Origin: Agaribacterium haliotis
Lineage (GTDB): Bacteria; Pseudomonadota; Gammaproteobacteria; Pseudomonadales; Cellvibrionaceae
Direction of reading: 5' to 3'
Length of the DNA: 64,000 nt
NCBI RefSeq assembly: GCF_002312815.1
Contig: NZ_NKQJ01000003.1
Coordinates: 124,001-188,000, forward strand
The position numbers were made by a program, and so were the translations under genes. How positions within the stretch are numbered: position 1 is the stretch's first letter; each line of letters opens with the position of its first letter. Positions 9,213-19,226 of this stretch are shown here, one piece after another. A model generated the notes under the pieces. The model had not been told where the DNA came from and ran no database searches. It saw only the letters and a list, made by a program, of their open reading frames with translations.

Positions 9213-9281
9213 AGCTTATTGGCGCACCGGTAATGACTACAGCCGCAATTATCCGAATACCTGAGTATAACAGTCAAGTAT

Positions 9282-9707
9282 TTATGCCTGATCGGCAAGC
9301 GCTGTATGATCTTCGACCGGCGCAGGCTTAGCCTCAGCCCCACCTTCAGGCAAATGCACAAGCGCGCCATTCACCTGAGCGCCCTTGACCATCTCTATCA
9401 TTCGATAGTGCACGTTGCCGTTAACCTCGGCCTTGGCCGCCAGCTCAAGGTGCTTGTCAGCATAGATATTGCCGTTGACACAGCCGTTCACAATAATCTT
9501 CGGCGAGTGAATTTCACCGTTGACGCAACCCTTTTCACGAATGCGCACTAAAGCATCAACACCGGGTTCGGCAACCACATCGCCATTGACCGTACCTTCA
9601 ATATCCAGGGTACCTGCAAAACGCACATTGCCCTCAACAACCAGCGCATGATCCAGCAGGGTGTGCCCGCCTTTGGCAAACTGATTATCTTTTTTACTTC
9701 CAAACAT
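9282..9707 (-). CDS. Bactofilin family cytoskeletal protein
   Basis: Bactofilins polymerise without nucleotide into filaments that position cell-wall or envelope machinery. The 141-residue protein has a short N-terminal tail with KGGHTLLDHALVVEGNVRFAGTLDIEGTVNGDV, followed by the repeating V-N-G turns (GCVNGEIHS, GCVNGNIYA, AEVNGNVHY, AQVNGALVH) of the right-handed beta helix, spanning about residues 20-115. The C-terminal tail is Ala/Glu-rich and probably disordered. It starts 3 bp after a membrane/coiled-coil gene, so the two are probably co-translated and may work together at the membrane. Confidence 0.92.
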   Translation of the reverse strand: MFGSKKDNQFAKGGHTLLDHALVVEGNVRFAGTLDIEGTVNGDVVAEPGVDALVRIREKGCVNGEIHSPKIIVNGCVNGNIYADKHLELAAKAEVNGNVHYRMIEMVKGAQVNGALVHLPEGGAEAKPAPVEDHTALADQA

Positions 9708-9710
9708 GAA

Positions 9711-10463
9711 TTATTTCTCCTCGACCAACCAGCCAAATTTTTTGCGGGTTGTTTGCGGTTTTTTACCAGTGCTGCGCGCTTCCAACTCAATCCCCTTAGG
9801 CTCAAAACCTTCGGGCAAGATCAACTGCCCCTCGAGAACCTGGAAGTATTTAAAGCGAAGCTTGCTTGTATCTGTCGTCACAGCTGAGCTCAACTCTCTT
9901 AATAAATAGCTTTTGTCGAGCCCGGCCTCTACGCCGTGCACAGTGAATTTAAGTGAGCCGCTAAGTAAGTTGTGGCGCGTCGCCAGCTGCTTTACAACAA
10001 CCTTGTAGGCATAAGTGCGCGGCTGCCCGGCGCCGACCAGTTCAACAGCATCGATCACCAGGCCACTTTGCTGCTGATTGGGCGCCATCAAACCGCGATA
10101 GAAGGTGTTTTCTTCCCGCAGGCGCGCAATCTCATCATTGAGGCTGATAATCTCCTGGCGGACATCTTCGCTGGCCTGCCGGTCGACCTCTGCAGCCAAC
10201 TTACTATTGGCGAACTGCTGTTCGTACTTCTGCGCCTCGGCCTGATAAAACGCCAGGTCTTTACTCAGGCGCTCGATATCACCGAGCGCTTTTTCTTCGC
10301 CCGCAACACCTTGCTTTAAACCAAAGTAATAACAGGCCACCGCGGTAACGACGGCCAATAGGAGCAGCGAGCCCTGCAGTAATATGCGATCGCGCAGACG
10401 GTACTCAACGATCTGCACCCGAGTTTTTTTTGAGCCTTTTACCAGCGCCACAAACAGCTCCAA
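9711..10463 (-). CDS. Membrane-anchored coiled-coil protein (DUF6776-like)
   Basis: Function unknown. The 250-residue product has a basic N-terminal segment, one membrane span (about residues 30-50, LLQGSLLLLAVVTAVACYYF), a long coiled coil (about residues 60-125, rich in E, K, Q with ERLSKDLAFYQAEAQKYEQQ) and a C-terminal beta-rich domain with a FTVHGVEAGLDKSYLLREL segment. Similar proteins sit next to argC and erpA in Pseudomonas. I associate them with DUF6776, but from memory. The stop is 3 bp before the bactofilin start, so a partnership with that cytoskeletal protein is a reasonable guess. Confidence 0.75.
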   Translation of the reverse strand: MELFVALVKGSKKTRVQIVEYRLRDRILLQGSLLLLAVVTAVACYYFGLKQGVAGEEKALGDIERLSKDLAFYQAEAQKYEQQFANSKLAAEVDRQASEDVRQEIISLNDEIARLREENTFYRGLMAPNQQQSGLVIDAVELVGAGQPRTYAYKVVVKQLATRHNLLSGSLKFTVHGVEAGLDKSYLLRELSSAVTTDTSKLRFKYFQVLEGQLILPEGFEPKGIELEARSTGKKPQTTRKKFGWLVEEK

Positions 10464-10486
10464 AAGTTATCGAATTATTATAATTG

Positions 10487-11527
10487 TTAAGGTAGCAGAG
10501 CAATTTGCTCGAGCCCTTCGGTCTCAGCAAAACCAAACATTAAATTTAAATTCTGCACACCTTGAGCAGAAGCGCCTTTCGCCAGGTTGTCGATTACCGA
10601 CATCAGCACGAGCACACCCTCCTGCCCCGGGTTCTCAACGCTCAAACGGCACGTGTTTGTGCCCTTGACGGTACGAGTCTCGGGGTACATGCCCTGCGGC
10701 AGTACATCAACAAAGGCTTCGTCGCGATAGCTCGACTCAAACAAAGCCTGTACATCGGCGCACTGGTCATTGGCGCGAACATACACAGTAGAGTGTATAC
10801 CGCGAATGGTCGGCAACAGGTGGGGCACAAAGGTCAAACCAATGCTTTCTGCATGAACACCGGCCATCGCCGCCAAGCCCTGCTTGATCTCCGGCAGGTG
10901 GCGGTGCCCGGCAACGCTGTAGGCCTTAAAGCTGTCGTAGTTTTCGGCCATCAGCAGGCCTGTTTTAGCGTTGCGCCCAGCACCGCTAATGCCCGAGGCC
11001 GAATTTGCAATAATGGAGCTTGTATCGACCCAGCCCGCTTTTAGCAAAGGCAGTAGAGCCAGCTGCACCGACGTCGGATAACAACCGGGGCACGCTACCA
11101 GCTGAGCGCCCTTTATTTGCTCGCGATTGAGCTCGGGCAAACCATAAACAGCCTGCTCAAGCAACTCGGGGCAGGCGTGTTTTTGGCTGTACCACTTTTC
11201 CCACAGTTCAATGTCTTTGATGCGAAAGTCGGCACTCAGGTCGATGACCCTGACCCCACCGTCAATCAGCTCTTTCATCATAGCCTGGGCAACGCCGTGC
11301 GGAGTTGCAAAAAACACCACATCACAGGCCAGTAAAGCCTGGGTTTCGGGAGCGACAAACTCAAGCTCGGTAACGCCGCGCAAACTGGGGAAAAGAGCAT
11401 CAAGGCGCTTGCCAGCCTCGGCGCGCGAAGTGACCACTGCCACTTCCACCTGTGAGTGGCGACTTAGCAATCTCAACAGTTCTGCACCGGTATAGCCGGT
11501 TGCTCCGACGATGGCGACCTTAATCAC
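10487..11527 (-). CDS. argC: N-acetyl-gamma-glutamyl-phosphate reductase ArgC
   Basis: NADPH-dependent reductase that turns N-acetylglutamyl phosphate into the semialdehyde in arginine biosynthesis. The 346-residue protein starts [21 protein letters not shown] (nucleotide-binding Rossmann motif) and has the active-site cysteine in [15 protein letters not shown] near residue 150, plus [11 protein letters not shown] with the catalytic histidine region. Length matches the type 1 family. It appears to be the first gene of the argC-DUF6776-bactofilin run and is divergent from the CLC gene. Confidence 0.97.
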   Translation of the reverse strand: MIKVAIVGATGYTGAELLRLLSRHSQVEVAVVTSRAEAGKRLDALFPSLRGVTELEFVAPETQALLACDVVFFATPHGVAQAMMKELIDGGVRVIDLSADFRIKDIELWEKWYSQKHACPELLEQAVYGLPELNREQIKGAQLVACPGCYPTSVQLALLPLLKAGWVDTSSIIANSASGISGAGRNAKTGLLMAENYDSFKAYSVAGHRHLPEIKQGLAAMAGVHAESIGLTFVPHLLPTIRGIHSTVYVRANDQCADVQALFESSYRDEAFVDVLPQGMYPETRTVKGTNTCRLSVENPGQEGVLVLMSVIDNLAKGASAQGVQNLNLMFGFAETEGLEQIALLP

Positions 11528-11694
11528 AATAACTCCCCTTTGAGGCTCCGAAAGGTTTCAAATTCAAGCACCGTTGTGCCCGCAAAAACGGACTATCATA
11601 AGCCCTTGCCAATAAAAAATCATGCGACGCTTAACATGCCCCCCGCTCCTGTGTGTACAATTATGGCCTTTTAGCCTAGGAAGCCCGCCTGTAC

Positions 11695-13464
11695 ATGCCG
11701 ACGACGGACAGTGCCCTGCAACGCCGCCTTAACCAACTTCGGCACTCCTTAGCCCAGGTTGACGCCCTGCCACAGCTCAGTGCCATTGCGATTGTTATTG
11801 GTGCCCTTTGCGGCCTGCTTATTGTGGCCTTTCGGCTTGCGCTTGAAGGCCCGCAGCACTTTTTCTCCAATATGAGCCACGCCGAGGACTTCGAAGCCCT
11901 GAGCGCCCCGATGCGCGCAGCGGTTCTGATTGGCGGCAGCTTGGTCATTGCCCTTGTGCTCAGACAACTGAATAAATATCAGCGCCAGCTCAGTGTCGCC
12001 CATGTTATCGACCGGGTACACAACCACCAGGGCGCCATGCCGGCAAGTAATTGGCTGGCCCAGTTTGGCCTGGCCGTAGTCGCCGTTGGCAGTGGTCACA
12101 GTGTCGGTCGCGAAGGCCCCGCCGTACACATAGGCGCGGGCGCGGCGAGCCAGCTCGGCCAGTGGCTGCGCCTGCCCAACAACAGCATGCAGACGCTGAT
12201 CGCCTGTGGTGTCGCGGCAGGCATCGCCGCCTCATTCGACACCCCCTTGGCCGGGGTCATCTTTGCGATGGAAGTCATCCTGATGGAATACACCATCGTC
12301 GGTTTTGTGCCGGTCATTTTGGCATCGGTAATCGGCGCCGCGATCAGTAAAAGCTTGATCGGCGAACCCGTTACTTTCGACCCGGCCAACAGTTCAATGA
12401 ACAGCCTGCTTGAACTCAGCCTTATTGCTCTGTGCGGCTTTGTTATCGCGGCACTTGCCGGGCTCTACATTCGTTTAAACCTGCTGGCGAGCCGCTTAAA
12501 TCACTGGCGCGTTGAACTCAGAGTACTATTGGCAGGCCTGCTCACCGCAGCTGTCGCGTGGCACGTACCGGAAATTATGGGCCTCGGCTATGACACTATA
12601 AATAGCGCCATCAACGGCGAGCTGTTGCTCGGCAGCCTGCTACTAATTGCAGCGGCCAAACTTCTTGTCACCCCCACCGTTGTAGCGCTCGGCATTCCCG
12701 GCGGGTTGATAGGCCCATCTTTGCTAATTGGCGCCTGTGTTGGCGCAGCCATCGGCAGCCTCGCCCAGGCGCTCGACCCGGGTTTAAATATCAATATCGG
12801 GCTTTACGCCCTATTGGGCATGGCAGGCATGATGGCCGCCACCATTAATGCGCCCCTGACGGCACTGGTGACCGTGCTTGAGCTCAGCCACAACCCCGGC
12901 GTAATTTTCCCGGCCATGCTAATTATCGTGGTCAGCTGTATAAATACCCGCAGCTTTTTCCGTGTCAAAGGCATTTTTATCGAACAGCTCAAGCGCAGCG
13001 GCCGCGATATTGAGCTCGGCCCAGCCGCTCGTGCCCTGCAAAGAACCGGCGTATTTGGCGCCATGGATCGCCGCTTTGTAGTCGCCGATGAACAGATCAG
13101 CCTCAAAGATGCACAGTACGTGCTCAGCACTCAACCGCGCTGGCTGGTTTTCAGTCAGGGTGAGAAGCTGTACGCACTTTGGGCCAGCGACCTGGCAAGT
13201 TTTATCGATCAAGCGCCTCAGGCAGTTGTCGACGGCGAAAAAGCCATTAACCTTGCTGAGGTTCCCGGGCGACGCCATATGATGCACGCCATTGCAGAGT
13301 CGGCCTCACTCTACGATGCTTTGAAGCTAATCAGAAAAAGCCAGTGTGAAGTGCTCTATGTTAGTGCCAGCTTGTTGAGCCACCGCACTGTGCACGGTGT
13401 GTTGAGCCTGCAAGATATTCAAAACCATTATCAACCCAAGGAAATGCGAGATGCTCTGGCTTAA
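11695..13464 (+). CDS. CLC-family chloride channel/transporter with C-terminal CBS domains
   Basis: Integral membrane anion-conducting protein. About the first 420 of 589 residues form the CLC membrane domain, with the gating-glutamate motif GREGP (Glu140) preceded by GSGHSV and the GIPGGLIGPSLLIGA loop. The rest resembles a CBS pair (LSTQPRWLVFSQGEKLYALW and SASLYDALKLIRKSQCEVLYVS). At the place of the E. coli proton glutamate Glu203 the sequence is MEV (Glu193-Val194), so that Glu is Val as in CLC channels. The selectivity motif GSGIP is not evident. Its 3' end overlaps hemJ by 14 bp. The start is the ATG at 11695, giving MPTTDSALQRRL. Confidence 0.92.
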   Translation: MPTTDSALQRRLNQLRHSLAQVDALPQLSAIAIVIGALCGLLIVAFRLALEGPQHFFSNMSHAEDFEALSAPMRAAVLIGGSLVIALVLRQLNKYQRQLSVAHVIDRVHNHQGAMPASNWLAQFGLAVVAVGSGHSVGREGPAVHIGAGAASQLGQWLRLPNNSMQTLIACGVAAGIAASFDTPLAGVIFAMEVILMEYTIVGFVPVILASVIGAAISKSLIGEPVTFDPANSSMNSLLELSLIALCGFVIAALAGLYIRLNLLASRLNHWRVELRVLLAGLLTAAVAWHVPEIMGLGYDTINSAINGELLLGSLLLIAAAKLLVTPTVVALGIPGGLIGPSLLIGACVGAAIGSLAQALDPGLNINIGLYALLGMAGMMAATINAPLTALVTVLELSHNPGVIFPAMLIIVVSCINTRSFFRVKGIFIEQLKRSGRDIELGPAARALQRTGVFGAMDRRFVVADEQISLKDAQYVLSTQPRWLVFSQGEKLYALWASDLASFIDQAPQAVVDGEKAINLAEVPGRRHMMHAIAESASLYDALKLIRKSQCEVLYVSASLLSHRTVHGVLSLQDIQNHYQPKEMRDALA

Positions 13465-13882
13465 AGCTTTTCACATTATTGCCGTCGTTTGCTGGTTTGC
13501 GATGCTGTTTTATCTGCCGCGACTATTTGTCTACCACGCGATGTCTGAGGATCAAACCAGCCGCGAGCGCTTCAAAATTATGGAGCGCAAGTTGTATCGG
13601 GGCATAGGTACTCCTTCGATGATCGCTACCATCGTACTCGGTTTCGGCACGGCCTTTCACGGCGGCGCCTGGGCCTACTACAGCCAGGCTTCTTGGTTCT
13701 GGATAAAAATGGCTTTAGTTGCGCTTCTCGTCGTATATCACTTCTACTGTGGTTATTGCATTAAACGCTTTGCCCGCGAGCAGAGCATGCCCGGCCACGT
13801 TTTTTTCCGCGTATTTAATGAGCTGCCAGTTTTTTTGCTGGTTGGCGCCGTGATTCTGGTTGTACTGAAACAACCGACTTAA
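13451..13882 (+). CDS. hemJ: Protoporphyrinogen IX oxidase HemJ
   Basis: Membrane haem enzyme that oxidises protoporphyrinogen IX to protoporphyrin IX in haem synthesis. The 143-residue protein has four predicted membrane spans and the HemJ signature W-KAFHIIAVVCWFAMLFYLPRLFVYH near the N-terminus, with the conserved histidine and a later KMALVALLVVYHFYCGY segment. It overlaps the CLC gene by 14 bp and lies 22 bp before hemL, another haem-pathway gene, which supports the assignment and suggests a shared transcript. Confidence 0.93.
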   Translation: MLWLKAFHIIAVVCWFAMLFYLPRLFVYHAMSEDQTSRERFKIMERKLYRGIGTPSMIATIVLGFGTAFHGGAWAYYSQASWFWIKMALVALLVVYHFYCGYCIKRFAREQSMPGHVFFRVFNELPVFLLVGAVILVVLKQPT

Positions 13883-13904
13883 ACAAGATCAATGAGTAAC
13901 GAAT

Positions 13905-15179
13905 ATGAGCAATGAATTTGAACAGGCCCAGCGTGTTATCCCCGGCGGTGTCAACAGCCCAGTGCGCGCCTTTAAAGCCGTTGGCGGCGAACCTGTTTTT
14001 ATTGAGCGCGCCGAAGGCCCCTATATCTACGATGTCGACAACAAACGCTACATTGATTACGTGCTCTCGTGGGGGCCAATGATTGCCGGTCACGCCCACC
14101 CCGATGTACTCAGTGCCGTAACAGAAAAGCTCAAGCTTGGCCTGAGCTTCGGTGCGCCAACCAAAATCGAGACCGAGCTTGCAGAAAAAGTCTGCGAGCT
14201 TGTGCCCAGTGTCGACAAAGTGCGCTTTGTCAGCTCCGGCACCGAGGCGACGATGAGCGCAATACGCCTGGCGCGGGGCTACACCGGGCGGGATAAAATC
14301 ATCAAATTTGAAGGCTGTTATCACGGCCACAGCGACTCTCTGTTAATCAAAGCCGGCAGCGGCGCCTTAACCCTCGGCGTGCCCAGCTCGCCCGGTGTTC
14401 CAGAGGCCCTGGCCGAACACACCATCACACTGAGCTACAACAACCCTGAGCAGCTCAAGCAGGCCTTCGCCAGTGTCGGCGAGCAAATTGCGTGCGTTAT
14501 CGTCGAGCCGGTTGCCGGCAATATGAACTGCATCCCACCCGAGCCCGGCTTTCTCGAGGCCCTGCGCGAACAGTGCAGCCAGTACGGCGCGGTGCTTATT
14601 TTTGACGAGGTTATGACAGGCTTTCGCCTGGGCCCGGCCTGCGCTCAAGGCTATTACGGCATTGAGCCGGATCTAACCACACTAGGAAAAGTGATGGGCG
14701 GCGGCATGCCGGTTGGCGCTTTCGGCGGCAAACAAGAGATCATGGACTTTATTGCCCCGCTGGGGCCGGTTTATCAAGCGGGCACTTTAAGTGGCAACCC
14801 CGTCGCCATGGCCGCAGGGCTGAGCACACTAAAGCTGATTGAGGCTGAAGGTTTCTACGACAAGCTGTTTGCCCTGACCGAGCGTTTAGTTCAAGGCCTC
14901 CAGGCCGAGGCCGATAAAGCCGGCATAGCCTTCACCACCAATCACGTTGGCTCCATGTGGGGCTGCTTCTTTACCGAAGACAAGCAGGTGCAAAACTACC
15001 AGCAGGTAATGAGCGGCAATATCGAACGCTTTAATCAATTTTTCCACGGCATGCTCAAGCGGGGTATCTACCTGGCTCCGGCCTGCTACGAAGCCGGCTT
15101 TTTATCAAGCGCACACAGTGACGCCGATGTCGATGCAACAATCGCCGCCGCCGCCGAGGTATTTGCCGAGCTTGCGTAA
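13905..15179 (+). CDS. hemL: Glutamate-1-semialdehyde 2,1-aminomutase HemL
   Basis: Pyridoxal-phosphate enzyme that converts glutamate-1-semialdehyde to 5-aminolevulinate, the first committed haem precursor in the C5 pathway. The 424 residues start [36 protein letters not shown] is the cofactor-binding loop and the PLP lysine is Lys262 in [17 protein letters not shown]. Length is typical. It follows hemJ by 22 bp. Transcription converges with the PilZ gene at 15201. Confidence 0.97.
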   Translation: MSNEFEQAQRVIPGGVNSPVRAFKAVGGEPVFIERAEGPYIYDVDNKRYIDYVLSWGPMIAGHAHPDVLSAVTEKLKLGLSFGAPTKIETELAEKVCELVPSVDKVRFVSSGTEATMSAIRLARGYTGRDKIIKFEGCYHGHSDSLLIKAGSGALTLGVPSSPGVPEALAEHTITLSYNNPEQLKQAFASVGEQIACVIVEPVAGNMNCIPPEPGFLEALREQCSQYGAVLIFDEVMTGFRLGPACAQGYYGIEPDLTTLGKVMGGGMPVGAFGGKQEIMDFIAPLGPVYQAGTLSGNPVAMAAGLSTLKLIEAEGFYDKLFALTERLVQGLQAEADKAGIAFTTNHVGSMWGCFFTEDKQVQNYQQVMSGNIERFNQFFHGMLKRGIYLAPACYEAGFLSSAHSDADVDATIAAAAEVFAELA

Positions 15180-15200
15180 CCAACCAAAGCAGTGTGTGGC

Positions 15201-15530
15201 TCAGCCCAGCTGGGCGATACACTGCTCTAATAGCGCTTGCGCGTCGTCGCTGATGTCGATGATTTTGTAACCCGACCACACCTGCGATTCCTCAGCACCA
15301 GGGTTTACCCACAGGCACTCAAGCCCCATTGTCAGCACACTGACACCGTCGGAAAACGCAATCTCAACCTGGTATACACCGCCCTCGTTAACCTCAGCCG
15401 GCCCGAGCAACATCAAGCCCTCGCTACTTAAGTTAACCAGCGTACCGAGCACCTCAGCGGAAATGCAGTTTTTTACCAGCAGTGGCTTGTGCAACTCGTG
15501 ACGTTCACTTTTACGCAGCTCACTGCTCAT
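15201..15530 (-). CDS. PilZ domain protein
   Basis: Predicted cyclic-di-GMP receptor of single-domain PilZ type, 109 residues from the ATG at 15530-15528. This ATG has a good GGGGA ribosome-binding site; a start six codons upstream is less likely. The N-terminal RKSERHELHKPLLV and the LVNLSSEGLMLLG segment correspond to the two parts of the c-di-GMP-binding motif (RxxxR and D/NxSxxG), although the arginine motif is not perfectly spaced. It starts 45 bp after the DUF1631 gene on the same strand, so it is probably its operon partner. Confidence 0.85.
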   Translation of the reverse strand: MSSELRKSERHELHKPLLVKNCISAEVLGTLVNLSSEGLMLLGPAEVNEGGVYQVEIAFSDGVSVLTMGLECLWVNPGAEESQVWSGYKIIDISDDAQALLEQCIAQLG

Positions 15531-15575
15531 AGTATTCCCCTTGTGCAACCTGTTAACGACAATTCAAAACACCGG

Positions 15576-17861
15576 CTAGCCTTGCGCCTGGGCCGACGCA
15601 CTGTTGTCGGCAGCGCCCTCACCGGCTTGCTCCTGAAGTTTGTGATAGATGTTTTCCAGGGCTCGCTCAAAGAAAGGCTTGGAACTGCCGGAGATAATTC
15701 GCGCTTGGCCCTGGATCATCTTGCGGGCAAGTGACAAGCCGCTCTCCATATCAACGCGCTTACCCATCTGATCAACAAGCATATAGTGCGACGTTCGCCC
15801 GTTATACCACGCGACCTTTAAGCGACGGCCGCCGTCAAATTCGAACCAAGTGCCAAATTCAATCATTTTTAGGCTTTCGACCATTTGCGCTTCTTCCGGA
15901 GTCATTTCCTGGCTGCTCAAGCCCTGATCACCGGCTTTTTCCGCGGCCTGGCGCTCAAGCTCTTCGCGCATCGGCTCGGGCGCAGGCTCTGCTTTTTTAG
16001 CCTGCATCGCCAACTTAGCAATGGTATTAAAAGCCTCTATCAGTTTTTCAGCCTTGCCCGGCTCATAACCGATCATGTCAAAACCGGCTTTAAGCGCTGC
16101 AACAACTTTGGCAACATTGAGCTTGTGTTTTTCAATTAAAGCCGCATCGCGCTTCGGCTCTATACACCAGACAACGGCCTCAACTACTTTTAAACCTTCG
16201 CGCCATTTTGGGCTGTCAGTGCCGTGGCGCAGCAAGACAAAAGTCAGATAATCCGACCACGGCTGCAGCAGCAACAGCAAAATTGCCGACGGCAATTCGC
16301 GGCTTTTTATCTGTTTGCGAACCTCCTGATTGACTCGCAGCTTCATTTCGCGCAGCTTGTCTTCACCCTCGGCTTTTTCTTTAGCGCGCTTTTCCGTCAA
16401 TTCCTGTTTGCGCTGTACTTTTTTGGCGTAACTCGTAAATTCAAACAACAGCGTAGTGATGACTTTAACGTCTTGATCAAATTCCTTGAGTACACGATTG
16501 ACGGTACCGCGAATCTGATCGTACATATCAAACTGTGAGCTGCCATCGTTCTGAACCCAGCTCGAACCTGCGTCGGCCAGCGTGTTTAACAGCACCCGCG
16601 CCGGGTGCTCTGTGCTTTCAAAAAAGTCGGGGTCAATAAAGGCAATCTTTAAAAAAGGCGTATGCAAATAACTCAGCAGCGTCTTGACCGCATCGGGAAT
16701 ATTTTCATCGTTGAGCATGTACTCAAATACCAAGCCAACAAGATCAATGGTGGCCATATCGTCGCGCTTGAGCTCGGCACTCTCGCCCTGAGCCACAAGT
16801 TTGGTGCGCATATCGGCGCTGATACCAGCGATATTAACGGGAATCAACGAACCCGGTTCGGCACTGGCCAAATCGGTCAACGTTTGCGGCCGGGCCTGCA
16901 AGCCGCCGAGCGCCTGGATTAACTGCGGCGACGAATACACCGGTGCCGATGCCGCCTCTAACACCGCTCCGCTTTTTAACTGCTGCTGCAGTGAGCGAAT
17001 CGCCGACACCAATTCGCTTTGGTACTGGGCCGGGCTTGCGTCCGGGTTTGGCTCAGAGCGCTGAATGCCGTAGTCCTCTTGGCGGCGACCAAAAGCATCA
17101 TCCTCTTCGGCAAGATAGGACTTTGGTGCAGCCCCCTTGGGCAGACTGTATTTGAGGTTACTCAGCACACCCTGCTCTGCTAGATAGGCATTGATATCCT
17201 CAGATACGAGCTTAAACAAGTTCAACAACTGTAAGTCAAACACCTTATAAGCGAGCAACTTAATACGGTCGGAGATATCCAACAAAACCAAACAGCGGCG
17301 CAGAGCATCACAAAACTGTATCGGAGAAACAGGGTTATTGGCTTCGCTTACGGCAAGCCCGCCATTAAGTACGGAAAAGCGTTGATTTAAAGCCCAAATC
17401 GGCTCGGCAAAATAGGTGTCGACACGCTGAGTAATCGAGCCAATCGCAATACTCTCTTCCAGCTCTTCATTGTCGACAATGCTGAGCCGCTGCTCTGCAT
17501 CGGCTTTGACCTGAGCGACGGTAGTATTGAGGCTGTGCTTGCTGAATTTAACAAAACCTTCGAGATAGGCCCCGCAGAACTGGTGCTTAAGCTCAGTGGC
17601 GCCCTTGCGCATGCTGCGCTGCATACCGAGTACTTCGGTGGCCTGCTCATTGGACTTGGCCCTGTCTATTTCAATATCGAGCGCATCGAGCAGCGACTTT
17701 AGAAACACATCAAACGCACGCTCAACGTGCTCACGCGCAAGATCCTGGCACTTTTTGAGCAGTTCGACAGCAGCTTCTGGTGATACCGGCACAGAAGCTG
17801 CCGGCGTAGCAGCAGAGGCGGGCGCAACACCCTCCCGGCGGTCGTGAACCAATTTAGACAT
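15576..17861 (-). CDS. DUF1631 family protein (paralog 1)
   Basis: Large cytoplasmic protein of unknown function, 761 residues, no signal peptide or membrane span. Family members are sometimes wrongly named thymidine phosphorylase. The N-terminal third looks helical. Near residue 400 comes the conserved block LHTPFLKIAFIDPDFFESTEHPARVLLN. A Lys/Glu-rich coiled stretch follows, then a C-terminal domain with TWFEFDGGRRLKVAWYNGRTSHYMLVDQMG, which looks like a small beta barrel and ends with a helix (ERALENIYHKLQEQA). A paralog is at 41327-43609. It is followed by a PilZ gene, which hints at a link to c-di-GMP; this is inference. Confidence 0.9.
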   Translation of the reverse strand: MSKLVHDRREGVAPASAATPAASVPVSPEAAVELLKKCQDLAREHVERAFDVFLKSLLDALDIEIDRAKSNEQATEVLGMQRSMRKGATELKHQFCGAYLEGFVKFSKHSLNTTVAQVKADAEQRLSIVDNEELEESIAIGSITQRVDTYFAEPIWALNQRFSVLNGGLAVSEANNPVSPIQFCDALRRCLVLLDISDRIKLLAYKVFDLQLLNLFKLVSEDINAYLAEQGVLSNLKYSLPKGAAPKSYLAEEDDAFGRRQEDYGIQRSEPNPDASPAQYQSELVSAIRSLQQQLKSGAVLEAASAPVYSSPQLIQALGGLQARPQTLTDLASAEPGSLIPVNIAGISADMRTKLVAQGESAELKRDDMATIDLVGLVFEYMLNDENIPDAVKTLLSYLHTPFLKIAFIDPDFFESTEHPARVLLNTLADAGSSWVQNDGSSQFDMYDQIRGTVNRVLKEFDQDVKVITTLLFEFTSYAKKVQRKQELTEKRAKEKAEGEDKLREMKLRVNQEVRKQIKSRELPSAILLLLLQPWSDYLTFVLLRHGTDSPKWREGLKVVEAVVWCIEPKRDAALIEKHKLNVAKVVAALKAGFDMIGYEPGKAEKLIEAFNTIAKLAMQAKKAEPAPEPMREELERQAAEKAGDQGLSSQEMTPEEAQMVESLKMIEFGTWFEFDGGRRLKVAWYNGRTSHYMLVDQMGKRVDMESGLSLARKMIQGQARIISGSSKPFFERALENIYHKLQEQAGEGAADNSASAQAQG

Positions 17862-18191
17862 AAATTTCCCTCAAACCCTACTGGAGCGCTTTGTCCCGTA
17901 GCAGTAGGCAATGAACTAACTATAGTTTACTTATTAGATATTTAGACTCAGCCCAACACTGAGCAACAGCTTCAGAGCCTGCACCAGCTCTCAGACTGGG
18001 CCGGCGATAACAGGTTGCATCGCTGATATTTTTATAAAAAATTTGTGAAGCACACGGCCTTAGAAGGCAATTTTAAGGCCATATGAACATTTTTCATACT
18101 GGCATGCAATTCATTCACGACACAGCCGCGCAGCGAGAGCGCAAGCGTGAACGCTTTTTTGCTAAGATTAGCGGCTAATCAACTCGACGGT
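17862..18191. other. Divergent intergenic region between DUF1631 and the PfkB-type kinase
   Basis: About 330 bp that must hold the promoters for both divergent genes. A possible -10, TAAGAT, lies at about 18165, 26 bp upstream of the kinase ATG. I see no clear -35 partner, no hairpin with a T run and no small gene. Confidence 0.4.
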
Positions 18192-19190
18192 ATGCCAGTG
18201 AAAAATTACGACATTTACGCCCTGGGCGCAGCCCTGCTCGACACGGAAATTGAGGTGAGTGATGCCGACCTCAACAAATTCAATATTGAAAAAGGAGTCA
18301 TGACCCTGGTTGATGAGGCGCGTCAGCACGAACTTGTCAGCCAGCTCAGCGAGCACCTCGTGCACTCCAAACGCAGCTCCGGCGGCTCCGCAGCCAACTC
18401 GGTCATCGCTGCGAGTTACCTCGGATCGAAGTGTTTTTACAGCTGCAAAGTAGCGGACGACAGCAACGGCCGCCACTATTTAAGCGACCTGAGCGCCGCC
18501 GGTGTCGACTACCAACAAAACAATGCCAGCGAACAGGGCATTACCGGCAAATGCCTGGTGCTAATAACACCCGACGCCGAGCGCACGATGAACACGTTTT
18601 TGGGCATCAGCGAAAGCTTGAGCACCGACGAAATTGATGAGCAAGCGCTGGCCGCGTCTACTTGGGTTTACCTGGAAGGCTACCAGGTCACCAGTGCCAG
18701 CGGCCGACCGGCGGCCATCAAACTGCGTGAACTGGCCGAGAAAAACGGCGTCAAGACCGCTCTGTCACTGAGCGACCCGGCCATGGTTGAGTTTTTTCAC
18801 GACGGCTTGTGCACCATGATTGGCAGTGGCGTCGATCTGCTGTTCTGCAACGAAGCAGAGGCTTTGAGCTTTACCAAAAGCGAAACACTCGAGCAAGCCG
18901 CTCAGGCGCTAAAAGAAGTTAGCAAGAGCTATGTGATTACGCTCGGCGCTAAAGGCGCCTACGTATTTGACGGCCACGAACACTTCCACATCGAAGGCCA
19001 GGCTGCCGACGCAATAGACACGAACGGCGCCGGAGATATGTTTGCCGGCTGTTTTCTTCACAGCCTGTGCCAAGGCAAAGACTTTAAAGAAGCGGCCAAG
19101 CTCGCCAACAGCGGCGCGGCGATGGTTGTCAGTCAGTACGGTCCAAGACTAAAAGCTGAGCAATACAAAACGCTGCTCAATCAAGCGTAA
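18192..19190 (+). CDS. PfkB-family kinase, probable adenosine or sugar kinase
   Basis: Cytoplasmic ribokinase-fold kinase. I start at the ATG at 18192 (MPVKNYDIYALGAALLD), where family homology begins; a start 15 codons upstream lacks support. The 332-residue protein has the N-terminal substrate motif SSGGSAANSVIAASYLG near residue 63 and the C-terminal catalytic DTNGAGDMFAGCFLH, with the Asp base. The N-terminal pattern is typical of bacterial proteins annotated adenosine kinase, so nucleoside phosphorylation is the best guess, but sugar substrates cannot be ruled out. It converges with DUF2333. Confidence 0.85.
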   Translation: MPVKNYDIYALGAALLDTEIEVSDADLNKFNIEKGVMTLVDEARQHELVSQLSEHLVHSKRSSGGSAANSVIAASYLGSKCFYSCKVADDSNGRHYLSDLSAAGVDYQQNNASEQGITGKCLVLITPDAERTMNTFLGISESLSTDEIDEQALAASTWVYLEGYQVTSASGRPAAIKLRELAEKNGVKTALSLSDPAMVEFFHDGLCTMIGSGVDLLFCNEAEALSFTKSETLEQAAQALKEVSKSYVITLGAKGAYVFDGHEHFHIEGQAADAIDTNGAGDMFAGCFLHSLCQGKDFKEAAKLANSGAAMVVSQYGPRLKAEQYKTLLNQA

Positions 19191-19226
19191 CAAGCCGGCA
19201 AAAAACACCAGCGGCTCAAGCGAGAT

